A stretch of DNA of 64,000 bases, from NCBI RefSeq assembly GCF_900112375.1, contig NZ_FOLS01000011.1:1-64000 (forward strand), written 5' to 3'. A model generated the notes under the pieces. It was not told the origin of the DNA, did no database searches, and saw only the letters and a program-made list of their open reading frames with translations. Positions within the stretch are counted from its first letter, which is position 1. Every line of letters starts with the position of its first letter. Origin of the DNA: Pseudomonas citronellolis. Lineage in GTDB: Bacteria; Pseudomonadota; Gammaproteobacteria; Pseudomonadales; Pseudomonadaceae. Made by a program: the position numbers and the translations under genes. Below are positions 56,551-63,967 of the stretch, one piece after another.

Positions 56551-56978
56551 GCTGCTGCCTCGATCTGCGCGAAGACGGGGAGCGCGCTGGCGAGCCTACG
56601 AACTGCCGCCATCTGGTCGACCTCATAGCCCCAGATGTTCCCGTCGCTCAGGCGCGCCCGCTCTGGGCCGAGATAGAACGGGTGCAGCTTCTTGCCGGTA
56701 CGGATGTAGTCGCGGAACAGGCAGACCAGGTCGCGGAGCGTCCCGCCGTGGCTGAAGCCTCGCCAGCGCCCGCCCCAGGTGGTCGGGTGGGTGTAGATCC
56801 GCTTCCCGCTGTAGTCGTCGATGAACCAGATGCGGCCGCGCTCGTCGACCTGCATGCAGGCGTATCGCTGCTGGGCTTGGTTGAAGAAGAACCGCCGGCC
56901 GTGGTCGGCGATGATGCGGATGGCCTGGTTGACGTGTTCGGCACGCTGCTGCTTGTCGGCCAGTTTTTTCGATGGCAT
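56547..56978 (-). CDS. phage hypothetical protein
   Basis: The 143-residue product is basic and rich in aromatic residues (HGRRFFFNQAQQRYACMQVDERGRIWFIDDYSGKRIYTHPTTWGGRWRGFSHGGTLRDLVCLFRDYI). No domain name is certain. It overlaps the next gene by 4 bases and probably binds nucleic acid, which is inference. Confidence 0.68.
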   Translation of the reverse strand: MPSKKLADKQQRAEHVNQAIRIIADHGRRFFFNQAQQRYACMQVDERGRIWFIDDYSGKRIYTHPTTWGGRWRGFSHGGTLRDLVCLFRDYIRTGKKLHPFYLGPERARLSDGNIWGYEVDQMAAVRRLASALPVFAQIEAAA

Positions 56979-57035
56979 GACGAATCCTTGCGCCTACTGG
57001 CGCGGGGCTTGTGGAAGAGGGATGGCTGGGGCGGA

Positions 57036-58790
57036 TCAGGTCAGTTCGAATTCTTGCTGGCGCCGGATCGGCACCGCCGCCGGCGGCGGCATGGCCTGGC
57101 CATGGTCCTTGAGGAAGCGCTGGGCGAGCTGGCGCAGCTGGTTCTCGCCGATGTCGCGGCGCTCGATCAGGTGCTCGCCTGGGTTGCGGACGCCCTCGAT
57201 CTGCTCGCGCTTCACGCCGAGCACGTCGGAGACGATCGGGTCGCTGCCTTCGTCGGAAATGAGGAAGAAGGCCTGCACCGGCAGCGTCTGGCCGTCGCGG
57301 TGCACGCGGCCGATGCACTGCTCATGCACGCCCGGCGACCAGTCGAGTTCGCCGAAGACCACCGTGCTGCAGACGTGCTGCAGGCCGTCGATGCCGGCGC
57401 CGGCGCGGAGGCTGATCAGCATCACCTTGCTCTCGCCGGCGATGAACGCATCCTTGGCGGCCTGCTTCTCCTTCGGCGACTCGCTGCCGGTGTACATGAC
57501 CGGGTTGAAGTCGGCGAGCTTCTCCTGCCAGATGCCGTAGACCTCGCGGTGCCAGCCGAACAGCATCACCTGCTGACCGCTTTCCACCAGAAGGCGCACG
57601 AACTCGGCGACATAGGGCGCCTTGGCCACGCCGGTGGCCTGGCGCACCAGTTGGTCGAACTCGCCGGCGGCGCGCATCTTCTCGCCGCGGTAGGCCTCGT
57701 TCGCCGCAAGGATGGTCTTGGCCAGCGCAACGGCGTCGCCGGTGATCCGTGCCAGCGCGGCGCTGTCGGACTCGATCTCGTGGGGGATCTTGGCCAGGGC
57801 CGGCAGCTCCCGGCCGACTTCCGCCCGGGTGCGCCGGAGCATGATGCCCTCGCGGCGCAGGTAGGTGCCGAACTGCTCGGCGTCGCGCAGCTTGGGCTTC
57901 TCCCCAGGGCTGCCAATGCACCACTCGCGCAGGAACTCGTCGTAGCCGCCCAGGCAGTCGGGGATCAGCGGGTTCACGACGTGGTAGAACTCCGATCCGT
58001 AGTTATAGATCGGCGTGGCCGTCAGGCCCATGCGCAGCCGCGCCTGGCTGGCCAGGTAGCAGCAGGCCCGGTAGATGTCGCTGTCGGGGCTGCGCAACTG
58101 CTGGCACTCCTCAAACACGGCGTACTGCACGATCTCGCCCAGGACCTCGGCCCAGCCGCGCAGCTTGTGGTAGCTGACCAGGATGACGTCGGGCAGGGTG
58201 TCCCAGAGGTCGGCGATGCGCTGGCGCGGCTGCTTGGTCAGCGGGTAGGGCTGGCCCTTACGGATGTGGTGCACGCGCAGGGCCGGCGCGAACTCGGCAA
58301 GCTTCTCCGGCCAGTGGTTGGGCAGCGCCGCCGGGTAGACCACCACCGCCGGCAGGTTGGCCGGCACGGCCATGGGGCACATGCCGGTGACCGTCTTGCC
58401 GAGGCCGAGGTCATCGGCCAGCAGCAGGCCGCCGCGGATCTCGATCTGGGCCGCGGCGAACCGTTGGTACTCCCTGGGCGGCTTGGCCAGGTCGAACGGC
58501 GGGATCGGCAGTCGGCCCGCGACCAGCTCCGCCAGGCTGCGCTCCATGGCATGGTGCTGGTCGGCCAGGTGCTCGAGGCTGGCCCGGGCGTCCGCCTCCA
58601 TCTCCATGGGGTAGCGCTGCAGGAACCACAGCAGTTCCCGGCTGTTCTCCGGGCTGCCCAGCAGGTCGATGTGGGCGGCCGCCTGCTGCAGCGCGCGGGG
58701 GAACACCCGCTTCAGCCTGGACCTGACCTGCGGCTCGCAGCTGATCCGCCAGTAGCGGCCGTTGTACATCACGGTTCCGTAGTTCGTCAT
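57036..58790 (-). CDS. SNF2-type DEAD-like helicase
   Basis: This 584-residue ATPase has motif I GLLLADDLGLGKT, a motif II that reads VFEECQQLRSP instead of DEAH-type, motif III GLTATPI, and motif VI QCIGRVHRDGQTLPV. It belongs to the SNF2-like helicases found in phages next to nuclease genes. It probably moves along double-stranded DNA. The glutamate in place of the first motif II aspartate is conservative. Its ATG overlaps the stop of the nuclease-like gene (ATGA), so the two are made together. Confidence 0.88.
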   Translation of the reverse strand: MTNYGTVMYNGRYWRISCEPQVRSRLKRVFPRALQQAAAHIDLLGSPENSRELLWFLQRYPMEMEADARASLEHLADQHHAMERSLAELVAGRLPIPPFDLAKPPREYQRFAAAQIEIRGGLLLADDLGLGKTVTGMCPMAVPANLPAVVVYPAALPNHWPEKLAEFAPALRVHHIRKGQPYPLTKQPRQRIADLWDTLPDVILVSYHKLRGWAEVLGEIVQYAVFEECQQLRSPDSDIYRACCYLASQARLRMGLTATPIYNYGSEFYHVVNPLIPDCLGGYDEFLREWCIGSPGEKPKLRDAEQFGTYLRREGIMLRRTRAEVGRELPALAKIPHEIESDSAALARITGDAVALAKTILAANEAYRGEKMRAAGEFDQLVRQATGVAKAPYVAEFVRLLVESGQQVMLFGWHREVYGIWQEKLADFNPVMYTGSESPKEKQAAKDAFIAGESKVMLISLRAGAGIDGLQHVCSTVVFGELDWSPGVHEQCIGRVHRDGQTLPVQAFFLISDEGSDPIVSDVLGVKREQIEGVRNPGEHLIERRDIGENQLRQLAQRFLKDHGQAMPPPAAVPIRRQQEFELT

Positions 58791-59209
58791 AGTGCTTGTC
58801 GTCCCAGTCGTACCATCTGGAAGGCCTTGCCGCCCCAGGCTGGGCGATCTTTCAAGGGCGCCGCGGCCCACCGCTGCGTACTGGCCAGCAGCACGCCGGT
58901 GACCTGCGGCAGGTGGATGTAGCGGTCGACCTGGCGCAGCGCCTCGGCGAGGGTGCCGTCGACCTTCACCTCGATCACCAGCCCGTCGAGCCAGAAGTCG
59001 GCGCGGTTCTTGGCGTCGAGGACGTGCTCGCGCTCGAAGCTGATGCCGGCCTGGGCGAGCACTTCGGCCATGGCCTCGTGTAGCTTCACCTCGCTGCTGT
59101 AGCGGTAGAGGTAGCCGCCCAGGAGCCGGGCCGCGTGCGACAGGTGCATGTGGATCGGCGAGGCGTCCCCGGTGCGAAGCGGGGCGCCGGCCTGCTGGTC
59201 TTGTTGCAT
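58787..59209 (-). CDS. PD-(D/E)XK-type nuclease-like protein
   Basis: This 140-residue protein has the core EVKLHEAMAEVLAQAGISFEREHVLDAKNRADFWLDGLVIEVKVDG. An upstream glutamate, an aspartate in RADFWLDG, and ExK (IEVKVDG) match the PD-(D/E)XK restriction-like fold. It may act with the coupled helicase in DNA processing. Enzyme activity is inferred from the motif. Confidence 0.7.
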   Translation of the reverse strand: MQQDQQAGAPLRTGDASPIHMHLSHAARLLGGYLYRYSSEVKLHEAMAEVLAQAGISFEREHVLDAKNRADFWLDGLVIEVKVDGTLAEALRQVDRYIHLPQVTGVLLASTQRWAAAPLKDRPAWGGKAFQMVRLGRQAL

Positions 59210-59235
59210 GAGGAGTTCCTTGCGCCGCTGGCGCT

Positions 59236-59379
59236 TCAGTTGCGGTCGCGCAGGTCCAGCTCGTTGCCGGTGTCGGCGAACACCAGCATGCCGTTCTCTA
59301 CCTCTCGCTCTTTCATGAGCAAGGAAGCGGCCAAGCTGTCTTTCCCTGCGGACAGGCTGGTGATGTTGTATTCGCTCAT
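59236..59379 (-). CDS. truncated PAPS reductase/PP-loop ATPase fragment
   Basis: This 47-residue product reads ITSLSAGKDSLAASLLMKEREVENGMLVFADTGNELDLRDRN. SAGKDS is the PP-loop and LVFADTGNE is the following strand of phosphoadenosine phosphosulfate reductase-like phage proteins, which are normally over 200 residues. The frame stops right after this. The ATG overlaps the methyltransferase stop (ATGA), so it is still translated. It is a decayed remnant or an unusually small nucleotide binder. Confidence 0.6.
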   Translation of the reverse strand: MSEYNITSLSAGKDSLAASLLMKEREVENGMLVFADTGNELDLRDRN

Positions 59380-60458
59380 GCGCGCCTCAGGTCGTCGTTG
59401 AAAATGTCGAGTTGTGCGGCGCCTTCAATCCATGCCGTGGCCAGGCGGGTGCGGGCGATCGCGGCATACTCGGGGTTGAGTTCGAGGAGCACCGAGCGGC
59501 GCCCCTCCTGCATGGCGACGAGGCCGGTGGTGCCGGCTCCGCCGAAGGGATCGAGGATCAGGCCGTCACGCGGCGCGCCGGCGAGCACGCAGGGCCGGAT
59601 CAGGTCCGGCGGGAACGTGGCGAAGTGCGCCCCCTTGAATCCGGCCGTGGACACCGACCAGACGCTGCGCTTGTTCCGCGTTTCGCTGTAGTCGATGTCG
59701 GGGCGATCCGGCCGATGCTGGGCCTTCTGGCCATGGGTGCCGGCGGTGTTCTTGGTCTCCCGGGCGAAGCTGTAGCGCTTGCTCCGGCTGCCGCCCACGG
59801 CCTTCATGGCGCCGTTGCTCTTGCCTGGTGTCGCAGATCCTCGCTGCTGCTCCCAGGCGCCCTGGGCAAGGCGTGCGGTTGAGGCCGGCGCCAAGGGCTC
59901 CGCGATCGCCTCCCGGTCAAAGTAGTAGCGGGGCGACTTGCTGAGCATGAACAGGTACTCGTGGGCCTTTGTGCAGCGGTCGCGCACGCTCTCCGGCATG
60001 GGGTTGGACTTGTGCCAGATGATGTCCTGGCGCAGATACCAGCCGTCATCCTGCAGCGCGAACGCCAGCCGCCAGGGGATGCCGACCAGGTCCTTGTGCT
60101 TGAGGCCCTTGGGTGCGGATCGCCACCCGGAGGCTTCGCCTCGGCCTTTCCAGGCGCCGTCCCGACGCTCCGTCATGAACCGGCCGCCACCACCTCGGCC
60201 GCCGCTGGCATAGCTGTCGCCTATGTTCACCCAGAGGGTGCCGTCGGCGCGGAGCACGCGGCGGACCTCGCGGAACACCTCGACCAGGCGCGCCACGAAC
60301 TCGGCGGGCGTCTTCTCAAGGCCTATCTGGCCGGCCATGCCGTAGTCGCGCAGACCGAAGTAGGGCGGACTGGTGATGCAGCAGTGCACTGACTCGTCGG
60401 GCATCGCCCGGAGCAGTTCCAGGCAGTCGCCGACCAGTATCTGGTGAGCGGGAGTCAT
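59376..60458 (-). CDS. phage DNA methyltransferase (N4-cytosine/N6-adenine type)
   Basis: This 360-residue enzyme has motif IV TSPPYFGLRDY near the start and motif I DPFGGAGTTGLVAMQEGR near the end, a beta-class order. DILVGDCLELLRAMPDESV-like (HQILVGDCLELLRAMPDESVH) opens the domain. SPPY permits either N4-cytosine or N6-adenine methylation. The middle (residues 190-280) is a variable region, probably for target recognition. No restriction partner adjoins it, so it may protect phage DNA from host enzymes. Confidence 0.88.
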   Translation of the reverse strand: MTPAHQILVGDCLELLRAMPDESVHCCITSPPYFGLRDYGMAGQIGLEKTPAEFVARLVEVFREVRRVLRADGTLWVNIGDSYASGGRGGGGRFMTERRDGAWKGRGEASGWRSAPKGLKHKDLVGIPWRLAFALQDDGWYLRQDIIWHKSNPMPESVRDRCTKAHEYLFMLSKSPRYYFDREAIAEPLAPASTARLAQGAWEQQRGSATPGKSNGAMKAVGGSRSKRYSFARETKNTAGTHGQKAQHRPDRPDIDYSETRNKRSVWSVSTAGFKGAHFATFPPDLIRPCVLAGAPRDGLILDPFGGAGTTGLVAMQEGRRSVLLELNPEYAAIARTRLATAWIEGAAQLDIFNDDLRRA

Positions 60459-60485
60459 GGCCCCTCCAGGTTGGGCATGGACGAA

Positions 60486-60674
60486 TCAGGGGAGGCGTCG
60501 CCTCCCCATGGTCATGTCGGTGTCATGCCAGCCGGCCAGCCAGAGCGAGCGGACATTGAGCTGTCCGAGGCTGTAGGGGCAGGCGTCGCGGGATTTCCGC
60601 TGCTGGCGCGCGAGGCCGCCGGCGATGTACTCGGCCGTGTTCTCCGGCCATGGCTCGGGCGGGCGGCGCTTCAT
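60486..60674 (-). CDS. Rmf/CrpP-family small protein
   Basis: This 62-residue protein matches the ribosome modulation factor-like pattern: AEYIAGGLARQQRKSRDACPYSLGQLNVRSLWLAGWHD, with the CPY, RSLWLAGW core. Rmf joins ribosomes into inactive dimers in stationary phase. The related CrpP was reported as a ciprofloxacin-modifying enzyme, a claim that has been debated. A phage copy might act on host translation. Its ATG overlaps the stop of the preceding gene. Confidence 0.74.
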   Translation of the reverse strand: MKRRPPEPWPENTAEYIAGGLARQQRKSRDACPYSLGQLNVRSLWLAGWHDTDMTMGRRRLP

Positions 60675-60985
60675 TGCTCGCTCCGGTCGAGGGCAGCTGC
60701 CTCGCGCCGGCCCTCCGCCTCAAGCCTGCGCGCCACGCTTTCGCTTATCGTGATTTCGTGGCGCGGGATGGCGAGCAACTGCGCGGCACCCTCCGGGCCC
60801 ATGGCGTGGGCGTTGAGGATCAGCAACTGCACGGCCTCGGCCTTCTGCTCGATGTCGGCCCAGCGCATCAGGTCGTCCAGCTTGGTGAGCACGCCGGGGC
60901 GAACCCGGTGCCGCAGTTCCTCCTCGCCGATCTCGGCGCGCTTCGCTGCGGCCTTGGCGGAGCGCTCCTGTTGCGTCTTGGCCAT
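60671..60985 (-). CDS. phage hypothetical protein
   Basis: The 104-residue basic product starts MAKTQQERSAKAAAKRAEIGEEELRHRVRPGVLTKLDDLMRWADIEQKAEAVQLLIL. The layout, a basic tail then a beta-strand and two helices, resembles small ribbon-helix-helix phage regulators, but this is uncertain. Both ends overlap neighbours. Confidence 0.66.
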   Translation of the reverse strand: MAKTQQERSAKAAAKRAEIGEEELRHRVRPGVLTKLDDLMRWADIEQKAEAVQLLILNAHAMGPEGAAQLLAIPRHEITISESVARRLEAEGRREAAALDRSEQ

Positions 60986-61248
60986 CAGCCTTCCATCCCG
61001 ATGTCATCGCGGGCCCGCTGCTCCAGCTCGCGGGCCCGCTCGCAGGCCGCGCCGTGGGTGCGGCGGAAGCCGCGCACCAGGCCGGTGGCGCTCTCGACGA
61101 TGTGGAAGAAGCCGCGTCCGGCCGGCTTCACCTGGTACAGCGGCACCTCGACCGCCAGGCGGCGGCGGATGGCGAACGCATCGCGCGCGGCGGCGGTCTG
61201 GCGGAGCAGGTCGGCCAGCGGCTGCTGGCGGGGGATCAGCTGTTGCAT
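60985..61248 (-). CDS. phage hypothetical protein
   Basis: The 87-residue arginine-rich product reads MQQLIPRQQPLADLLRQTAAARDAFAIRRRLAVEVPLYQVKPAGRGFFHIVESATGLVRGF. A single beta-rich core is likely. Its stop overlaps the next start (TGATG). No function is recognised. It is the first gene of the compact block left of the DGR. Confidence 0.62.
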   Translation of the reverse strand: MQQLIPRQQPLADLLRQTAAARDAFAIRRRLAVEVPLYQVKPAGRGFFHIVESATGLVRGFRRTHGAACERARELEQRARDDIGMEG

Positions 61249-61272
61249 GGCGTTTTCCTCGGTTGGGTGGCT

Positions 61273-61378
61273 TCCTTTCGGCAGCACTCGGTCGCGCGGC
61301 TGTGCGCCGGTGGGCGCCGCGGTGAGTGCTGTCGGAAAGAAACTGGAGAGGGAAGGGGAAAGGCCGGCGGTGCCGGCC
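61273..61378 (-). terminator. region between the DGR and the phage block: terminator and inverted repeat
   Basis: Leftward from the RT gene, GGCCGGC-ACC-GCCGGCC (61378-61362) followed by TTT is a likely terminator. Beyond it, a near-perfect 14-bp inverted repeat (around 61273-61286 and 61324-61337, GCAGCACTC/GAGTGCTG) may be an operator for the phage block. The 238-bp gap has no gene. Confidence 0.5.
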
Positions 61379-61486
61379 CTTCGGTCTCACAAACGCCGCC
61401 GTATGTGAGTGTTTCGCGGCCCGCCCGGCTTGTTGCCGAACTACCTGGGTTGAAGGTCTACATGGCTGCCGCTCCTCCTGCAGGGG

Positions 61487-62575
61487 TTACTGGTAGGTCT
61501 TGGTCAGCGAGCCGCTGACCGACTTGCCTCGGCCCAGGACTACCGTTGCCAGCGCGGCGCGGTCCTGGTGTGAATGGCTGGCCTGTCGCAGCAGGCCGAA
61601 GTAGCTGTTGGCGACGATCCGCAAATCCTCGGGCGGCGCAGCGGCTACTCGCCGGAGCGCCTCCTTCGCGGTCCGCTTCCTGGTCGTTCGTCGCCAGGGC
61701 TTGATGACGTGCCCGACGAAGTCGACGCCGCGCTCAACGGGCTGCAGGATGGTCTTCTTCGGGTTGAGCTTGGCGCCCAGGCTGGGCAGGAAGACCTCGA
61801 TCGCTTCGCGCCACTCGTTGAGCTGCTGCGGTGACTCGTGCAGCAGCAGGAAGTCGTCGACGTAGCGTATGTAGTACCGAGCGCGCAGCTGGTGCTTCAC
61901 GAACTGATCCAGCGCGTTGAGGTAGATGTTCGCGAAGAACTGGCTGCTGAGGTTGCCGATGGGAAGTCCCAGGTGTGCCGGCTGGGAGGCGAGCTGCTTG
62001 TGCTGTGGGACCTTGTTGAAAAGCTTGGGCGAGCTGCGCACCTCGTAGTCGGTCCGTGGATCGTGCCAGAGGATCTGCAGCGCCAGGCGCCGCCACCAGG
62101 TGTCATCGATCAGGCGCACCAGCTGGTTGCTGAGCACGCGCTTGTCGATCGTGACGAAGAAGTTCGCCAGGTCCAGCTTGAGGTAGTGCGCCGGGCGGCT
62201 CCAGTTCTGCGTCACGCTCCGTATCTTGCTTTCGAGCCGCTCGGCGGCGTACAGCGTGCCGCGGCCCGGGATGCAGGCACAGCTGTCGGCGACGAACTTT
62301 GCTTCGATGCTGGCGCCGACGTGGTTGTAGAGCAGGTGATGCACTATGCGGTCGCGGAATTCTGCGGCCCACACCTCGCGATGCTTCGGCCGGGTGACGA
62401 CGAAGCAGATGCTTCGGCCAGGCCGGTAGGTGCCGGCCAGCAGTTCGTCGTGCAGATCCAGCAGGTTCTCCTCGAGGTTCATCTCGAAGTGCCGTGCGCT
62501 GTTGGTGTTGCGCTTGTGGCGCCGGCAGTCGAAGTAGGCCTGGGCCAGGTCTTCGAAAGTGAAGGGTGCAACCAT
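61487..62575 (-). CDS. DGR reverse transcriptase
   Basis: This 362-residue enzyme copies the template repeat RNA into cDNA, with errors at adenines. It has the palm motif A LKLDLANFF (aspartate 135), the DGR-specific LPIGNLSSQ at 204-212 in place of the usual retroviral/intron QGxxxSP, and the catalytic YVDD at 238-241. LNPKKTILQPVERGVDFVGHVI follows. There is no maturase or endonuclease domain. The ATG at 62575 lies 5 nt beyond the template repeat, without a clear Shine-Dalgarno; earlier starts would make the frame run through the repeat. The order target-avd-template-RT matches known DGRs. Confidence 0.95.
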   Translation of the reverse strand: MVAPFTFEDLAQAYFDCRRHKRNTNSARHFEMNLEENLLDLHDELLAGTYRPGRSICFVVTRPKHREVWAAEFRDRIVHHLLYNHVGASIEAKFVADSCACIPGRGTLYAAERLESKIRSVTQNWSRPAHYLKLDLANFFVTIDKRVLSNQLVRLIDDTWWRRLALQILWHDPRTDYEVRSSPKLFNKVPQHKQLASQPAHLGLPIGNLSSQFFANIYLNALDQFVKHQLRARYYIRYVDDFLLLHESPQQLNEWREAIEVFLPSLGAKLNPKKTILQPVERGVDFVGHVIKPWRRTTRKRTAKEALRRVAAAPPEDLRIVANSYFGLLRQASHSHQDRAALATVVLGRGKSVSGSLTKTYQ

Positions 62576-62580
62576 CAAAT

Positions 62581-62680
62581 CTGCGGACGGGGCGGGCGAC
62601 GCGCTCGCGGCTCTTGTCGTTGTTGATCTGCCAGCCATCTTCGAAGTCCATGTTGTAGGCGTTGTTGGCGGAGCGCTGCG
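62581..62680 (-). repeat. DGR template repeat (TR)
   Basis: This 100-bp segment is the non-coding parent of the variable repeat at 63262-63361. On the leftward strand it contains 25 adenines, arranged in AAC, TAC, ATG, ATC and GAC triplets in the target frame. The two copies differ at 9 positions, all adenines here (2 to T, 5 to C, 2 to G). The 75 non-adenine positions are identical. It lies between avd and the RT gene. Confidence 0.97.
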
Positions 62681-62837
62681 ACCTATCGTGCTATCCACGT
62701 TGCCCGGCTGATCACTCAGCAGGGAAACTGCGCCAGGCCTCGCCGGATTACCGGTGGTCCCTGTGGGTGCGCATGGCGGTGCCCGACCGGGCAGCGGCAC
62801 GACCAGATTTGGCGCGCAGGCGAGAGGGCCGTAACCC

Positions 62838-63230
62838 TCAGGCAGCGGGCGCGGTTGCGGCTTTCTTCCAGGCGTTGGCCTGGCGGCCGATGGAAGCGGT
62901 GAGCTTCATGGCCTGGGCTTGCTGCGGGACGCTGATGAAGCGTTCATTCGCCATCGCGCGCAGTAGCAGGTTGATCTTCCAGATGCTCTGGAGCAGCTCA
63001 TCAAGGAGCGGGCGACGATTGCGATCCATGTTGGCTCGGCCGATCAGCACCAGGACCTCCAGGGCCTCATCGCGGAGCTTGCCGCCGATGAGTTGCTTCA
63101 TGTCGCGCGGGATGTGCCGAACCAGCTTGAGCACGACGCCGAACAGCTCCTCGGCACTGCGGTGGATTTCGAGTTCGGTGTGCAGCGCCATCCCGACTAC
63201 CTCGAAAAGCGAGGGCGCTGACGCGCCCAT
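62838..63230 (-). CDS. avd: DGR accessory variability determinant (Avd-like)
   Basis: This 130-residue helical protein resembles bAvd, the four-helix-bundle pentamer that binds DGR reverse transcriptase and template RNA. Four helices can be drawn: LHTELEIHRSAEELFGVVLKLVRHIPR, DMKQLIGGKLRDEALEVLVLIGRAN, PLLDELLQSIWKINLLLRAMAN, and PQQAQAMKLTASIGRQANAWKKA. IPR after helix 1 and the LRAMAN stretch fit the family. The ATG at 63230 lacks a ribosome site; an ATG at 63191 with GAGG 8 nt upstream would give 117 residues and leave the hairpin at 63213 outside the gene. Confidence 0.87.
   Translation of the reverse strand: MGASAPSLFEVVGMALHTELEIHRSAEELFGVVLKLVRHIPRDMKQLIGGKLRDEALEVLVLIGRANMDRNRRPLLDELLQSIWKINLLLRAMANERFISVPQQAQAMKLTASIGRQANAWKKAATAPAA
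63213..63228. repeat. GC-rich hairpin downstream of the variable repeat
   Basis: GGGCGC-TGAC-GCGCCC has a perfect 6-bp stem and 4-nt loop. It lies 33 bp past the end of the variable repeat in the direction of target transcription. In the Bordetella phage DGR a hairpin or cruciform near this place stimulates homing. The distance here is longer, so the link is tentative. Confidence 0.4.
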
Positions 63231-63248
63231 GAATGAAGGATTGAAGGA

Positions 63249-63848
63249 CTAAATGAATTTCCTGCGGACGGGGCGGGCGACGCGCTCGCGGCTCTTGGCG
63301 GTGTTGACCTGCCAGCCATCTTCGAAGTCCAGGCTGGAGGCGGTGAAGGCGGAGCGCTGCGTGCTCGACCAGTGATACCCCTCGCTGAACAGTTCGGGCA
63401 CGTTCGCCTCGGCGATCTGGTACTCGCGACGGGAGCCAAGGTAGAAGTCGGTATGGCCATCGGCGGTGTATCCCGAGGCCAGTTTCGCCGCCGGGTGCTC
63501 CTCGCTGTCGGCCAGCAGGGCCCGGGTGTTCGCCAGGCCGTCGCTGGCACTGTCGGCGCCCTCGGTTTCGTGCCCGTAGCCACCATAGGCAGCGCGGAAC
63601 TCCGCAGCGGGGCCGCCAGCCACGATCAGGTAGTAGTCGCGACCGCCATTCTCGCCGCGCATCAGGCCGGCGTTGTGGCCGCCCTCGCCGGGCCAGTAGG
63701 CGCCGAGCGGCGGGATGATGCTGGTCGGCTCAATGGTACTGAGCATGGTGGCCTGTATTGGCTCGGCGACCAGGTCGGCGCCATGGAAGTTGATGGTCAG
63801 GTGGTTCAGGCGCCCGATCTTCAACGCGGGCAGCTGCTTCGCTTGCAT
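63249..63848 (-). CDS. DGR variable target protein, C-type lectin/DUF1566-like
   Basis: This 199-residue protein carries the variable repeat at its C-terminus (residues 163-196). The N-terminal part has PPLGAYWPGEGGHNAGLMRGENGGRDYYLIVAGG, and the end has GYHWSSTQRSAF, DFEDGWQ and ERVARPVRR, typical of DUF1566/C-type lectin-fold DGR targets. Eight residues differ from the template: F168, T169, S171, S172, L173, V181, T183 and A184. The lectin scaffold tolerates change in its ligand site, so this is a candidate receptor-binding or display protein. GAGGA lies 6 nt before the ATG. It has no signal peptide. Confidence 0.92.
   Translation of the reverse strand: MQAKQLPALKIGRLNHLTINFHGADLVAEPIQATMLSTIEPTSIIPPLGAYWPGEGGHNAGLMRGENGGRDYYLIVAGGPAAEFRAAYGGYGHETEGADSASDGLANTRALLADSEEHPAAKLASGYTADGHTDFYLGSRREYQIAEANVPELFSEGYHWSSTQRSAFTASSLDFEDGWQVNTAKSRERVARPVRRKFI
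63262..63361 (-). repeat. DGR variable repeat (VR1)
   Basis: This copy of the 100-bp template lies at the 3' end of the target gene. Its nine differences fall at template positions 15, 16, 19, 25, 28, 30, 54, 61 and 64. The last 36 bases, rich in G and C, are identical and would serve as the homing initiation region. The repeat ends 10 bases before the target stop codon. Confidence 0.97.
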
Positions 63849-63967
63849 GGGAAGTCCTCGGTGGAATAGGGCGCAGGCGGCCGGCGCTTGCCCGGCGTGC
63901 TTCTGGTCTGGCCGCGGTGGGCGCGGCCCCGCGAATCGCCTGCTGGAGAAAGGAATGAAGGAGTGAA

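Noticed and set aside
59376..60458. Full restriction-modification system
   Set aside because: No restriction endonuclease matching the methyltransferase could be identified; the nuclease-like gene is coupled to the helicase instead.
61487..62575. Retron or group II intron interpretation of the RT
   Set aside because: No maturase, HNH domain or msr/msd structure is seen. The GNLSSQ motif and the adenine-specific repeat differences point to a DGR.
62103..62651. A 182-residue frame starting MDFEDGWQINN that looks like a lectin-type protein end
   Set aside because: It is the template repeat read in the target frame, then runs out of frame through the RT gene. The template is not expected to be translated.
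62576..62800. A longer N-terminus for the reverse transcriptase (437 residues)
   Set aside because: The extra 75 residues run through the template repeat, are proline/threonine/alanine-rich, and do not resemble RT sequence. The RT homology begins near MVAPFTFEDL.
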